From NCBI GenBank assembly GCA_003535335.1, contig DOHJ01000004.1, positions 1-5,340 on the forward strand: a DNA stretch of 5,340 bases. Direction: 5' to 3'. The notes under the pieces were generated by a model, which saw only the letters and a list, made by a program, of their open reading frames with translations, ran no database searches and was not told where the DNA came from. Below are positions 4,919-5,340 of this stretch, one piece after another. The first letter of the stretch is position 1. The number at the start of each line of letters is the position of its first letter. A program made the translations under genes and the position numbers. The stretch is from Paracoccaceae bacterium. Its GTDB lineage: Bacteria; Pseudomonadota; Alphaproteobacteria; Rhodobacterales; Rhodobacteraceae.

Positions 4919-5266
4919 TTATTTTAGCAGCCGGTTAACTTCTGTCGCAATAAACACAGTTAGCGGATCTGGTGCCATCACATAGGCCCCTGCCTGCTCG
5001 ACAGCTGTTCCAGAGCGAAACTGTTCAACCCGCTCACCATATGCTGCCTGACCCAAATAGATCAGCAAAAACGCCTTGAAGCCGATAAACGCAACAATTA
5101 ACAGCGCAATACCCTTCAAGGGAAGCCGGGGACCGCGACGACGCGCCCGTGCAACGATAAGACCGTCGTGATTTACCGAATGGACAATACCATTAGCCAT
5201 CTTACGATGCTTCTTATTCAAACGGTGCACCCGTTTGTTAAAACTTTTCATATAAATATCAGCCAT
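4919..5266 (-). CDS. Small single-span membrane protein of unknown function (115 aa)
   Basis: I do not recognise a named family. The N-terminal half is strongly basic (KRVHRLNKKHRKM at 11-23 and ARARRRGPR at 39-47) and includes GIVHSVNHDGLIVAR (26-40). One hydrophobic segment follows at about 50-71 (LKGIALLIVAFIGFKAFLLIYL). The C-terminal 44 residues are polar, with EQAGAYVMAPDPLTVFIATEVNRLLK. By the positive-inside rule the N-terminus should be cytoplasmic, where its basic region might contact lipid or nucleic acid, and the C-terminus periplasmic. The ATG at 5266 has GAGG 6 nt upstream; the next in-frame ATG (5251) has none. It is convergent with the DUF1127 gene and about 0.7 kb upstream of ruvC, with no evident functional link to either. 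Confidence 0.85.
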   Translation of the reverse strand: MADIYMKSFNKRVHRLNKKHRKMANGIVHSVNHDGLIVARARRRGPRLPLKGIALLIVAFIGFKAFLLIYLGQAAYGERVEQFRSGTAVEQAGAYVMAPDPLTVFIATEVNRLLK

Positions 5267-5279
5267 GGAAGCCTCTAAC

Positions 5280-5297
5280 TATTGGCCCCCACCAATA
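5280..5297. repeat. Small inverted repeat upstream of the 115-aa membrane-protein gene
   Basis: TATTGG (5280-5285) and CCAATA (5292-5297) flank a CCCCCA loop, 14 nt before the start codon on the minus strand. It could be a leader hairpin or an operator. At six base pairs it may be chance. No convincing promoter is seen in the remaining sequence to the window edge. Confidence 0.3.
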
Positions 5298-5340
5298 CTG
5301 ACAATTTCGCGCCCAAATATGGCGGAACTATGGCAACTAG

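Noticed and set aside
4745..4927. 60-codon plus-strand frame across the end of the DUF1127 gene
   Set aside because: It begins inside the DUF1127 coding region in another frame and runs through the terminator hairpins, with no ribosome site or domain.

Overview
The window looks like chromosomal DNA from an alphaproteobacterium, most likely of the Rhodobacterales/roseobacter group. The evidence is the RuvC-RuvA-RuvB protein sequences, a LysM-plus-binding-protein gene, a small DUF1127 protein of the type common in marine alphaproteobacteria, and a near-consensus alphaproteobacterial LexA box (GTTC-N7-GTTC type). The group assignment is by familiarity with the protein sequences; no search was run. 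Base composition is moderate, with AT-rich intergenic DNA. There is no sign of recent insertion: no transposase, integrase, tRNA, long repeat or CRISPR array.

Most genes are on the minus strand. Reading in that direction, a 115-residue single-span membrane protein (5266 to 4919) comes first. Next is the Holliday-junction operon ruvC-ruvA-ruvB (4222 to 2013). Its genes are tightly coupled: the ruvC stop and ruvA start share an ATGA overlap, and ruvA and ruvB are 3 nt apart. After a 54-nt gap with a small hairpin comes a 214-residue cytoplasmic protein of unknown function (1958 to 1314). Then come two consecutive exported LysM proteins: a complete one fused to a periplasmic solute-binding fold (1231 to 152), and the first 40 codons of a second (121 to 1, running off the window). 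The only plus-strand gene is a 76-residue DUF1127 protein (4551 to 4781). It is divergent from ruvC and convergent with the membrane-protein gene, and a hairpin terminator lies between the convergent pair.

RuvA and RuvB form the branch-migration motor and RuvC cuts the junction, so the core of the window is a complete resolvasome. Its promoter can be read directly: TTGGCA, an 18-nt spacer and an extended -10 (TGC-TACTCT). The spacer holds GTTC-N7-GTGC, a 7-of-8 match to the alphaproteobacterial LexA box, which implies SOS control. The LysM genes have their own weak promoter candidate and probably act in the envelope, unrelated to recombination.

I see no convincing undescribed multi-gene system. 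The points most worth a second look are the SOS promoter, the tandem LysM proteins, a possible remote DUF2927 relationship of the 214-residue protein, and the structured 328-bp ruvC/DUF1127 intergenic region.
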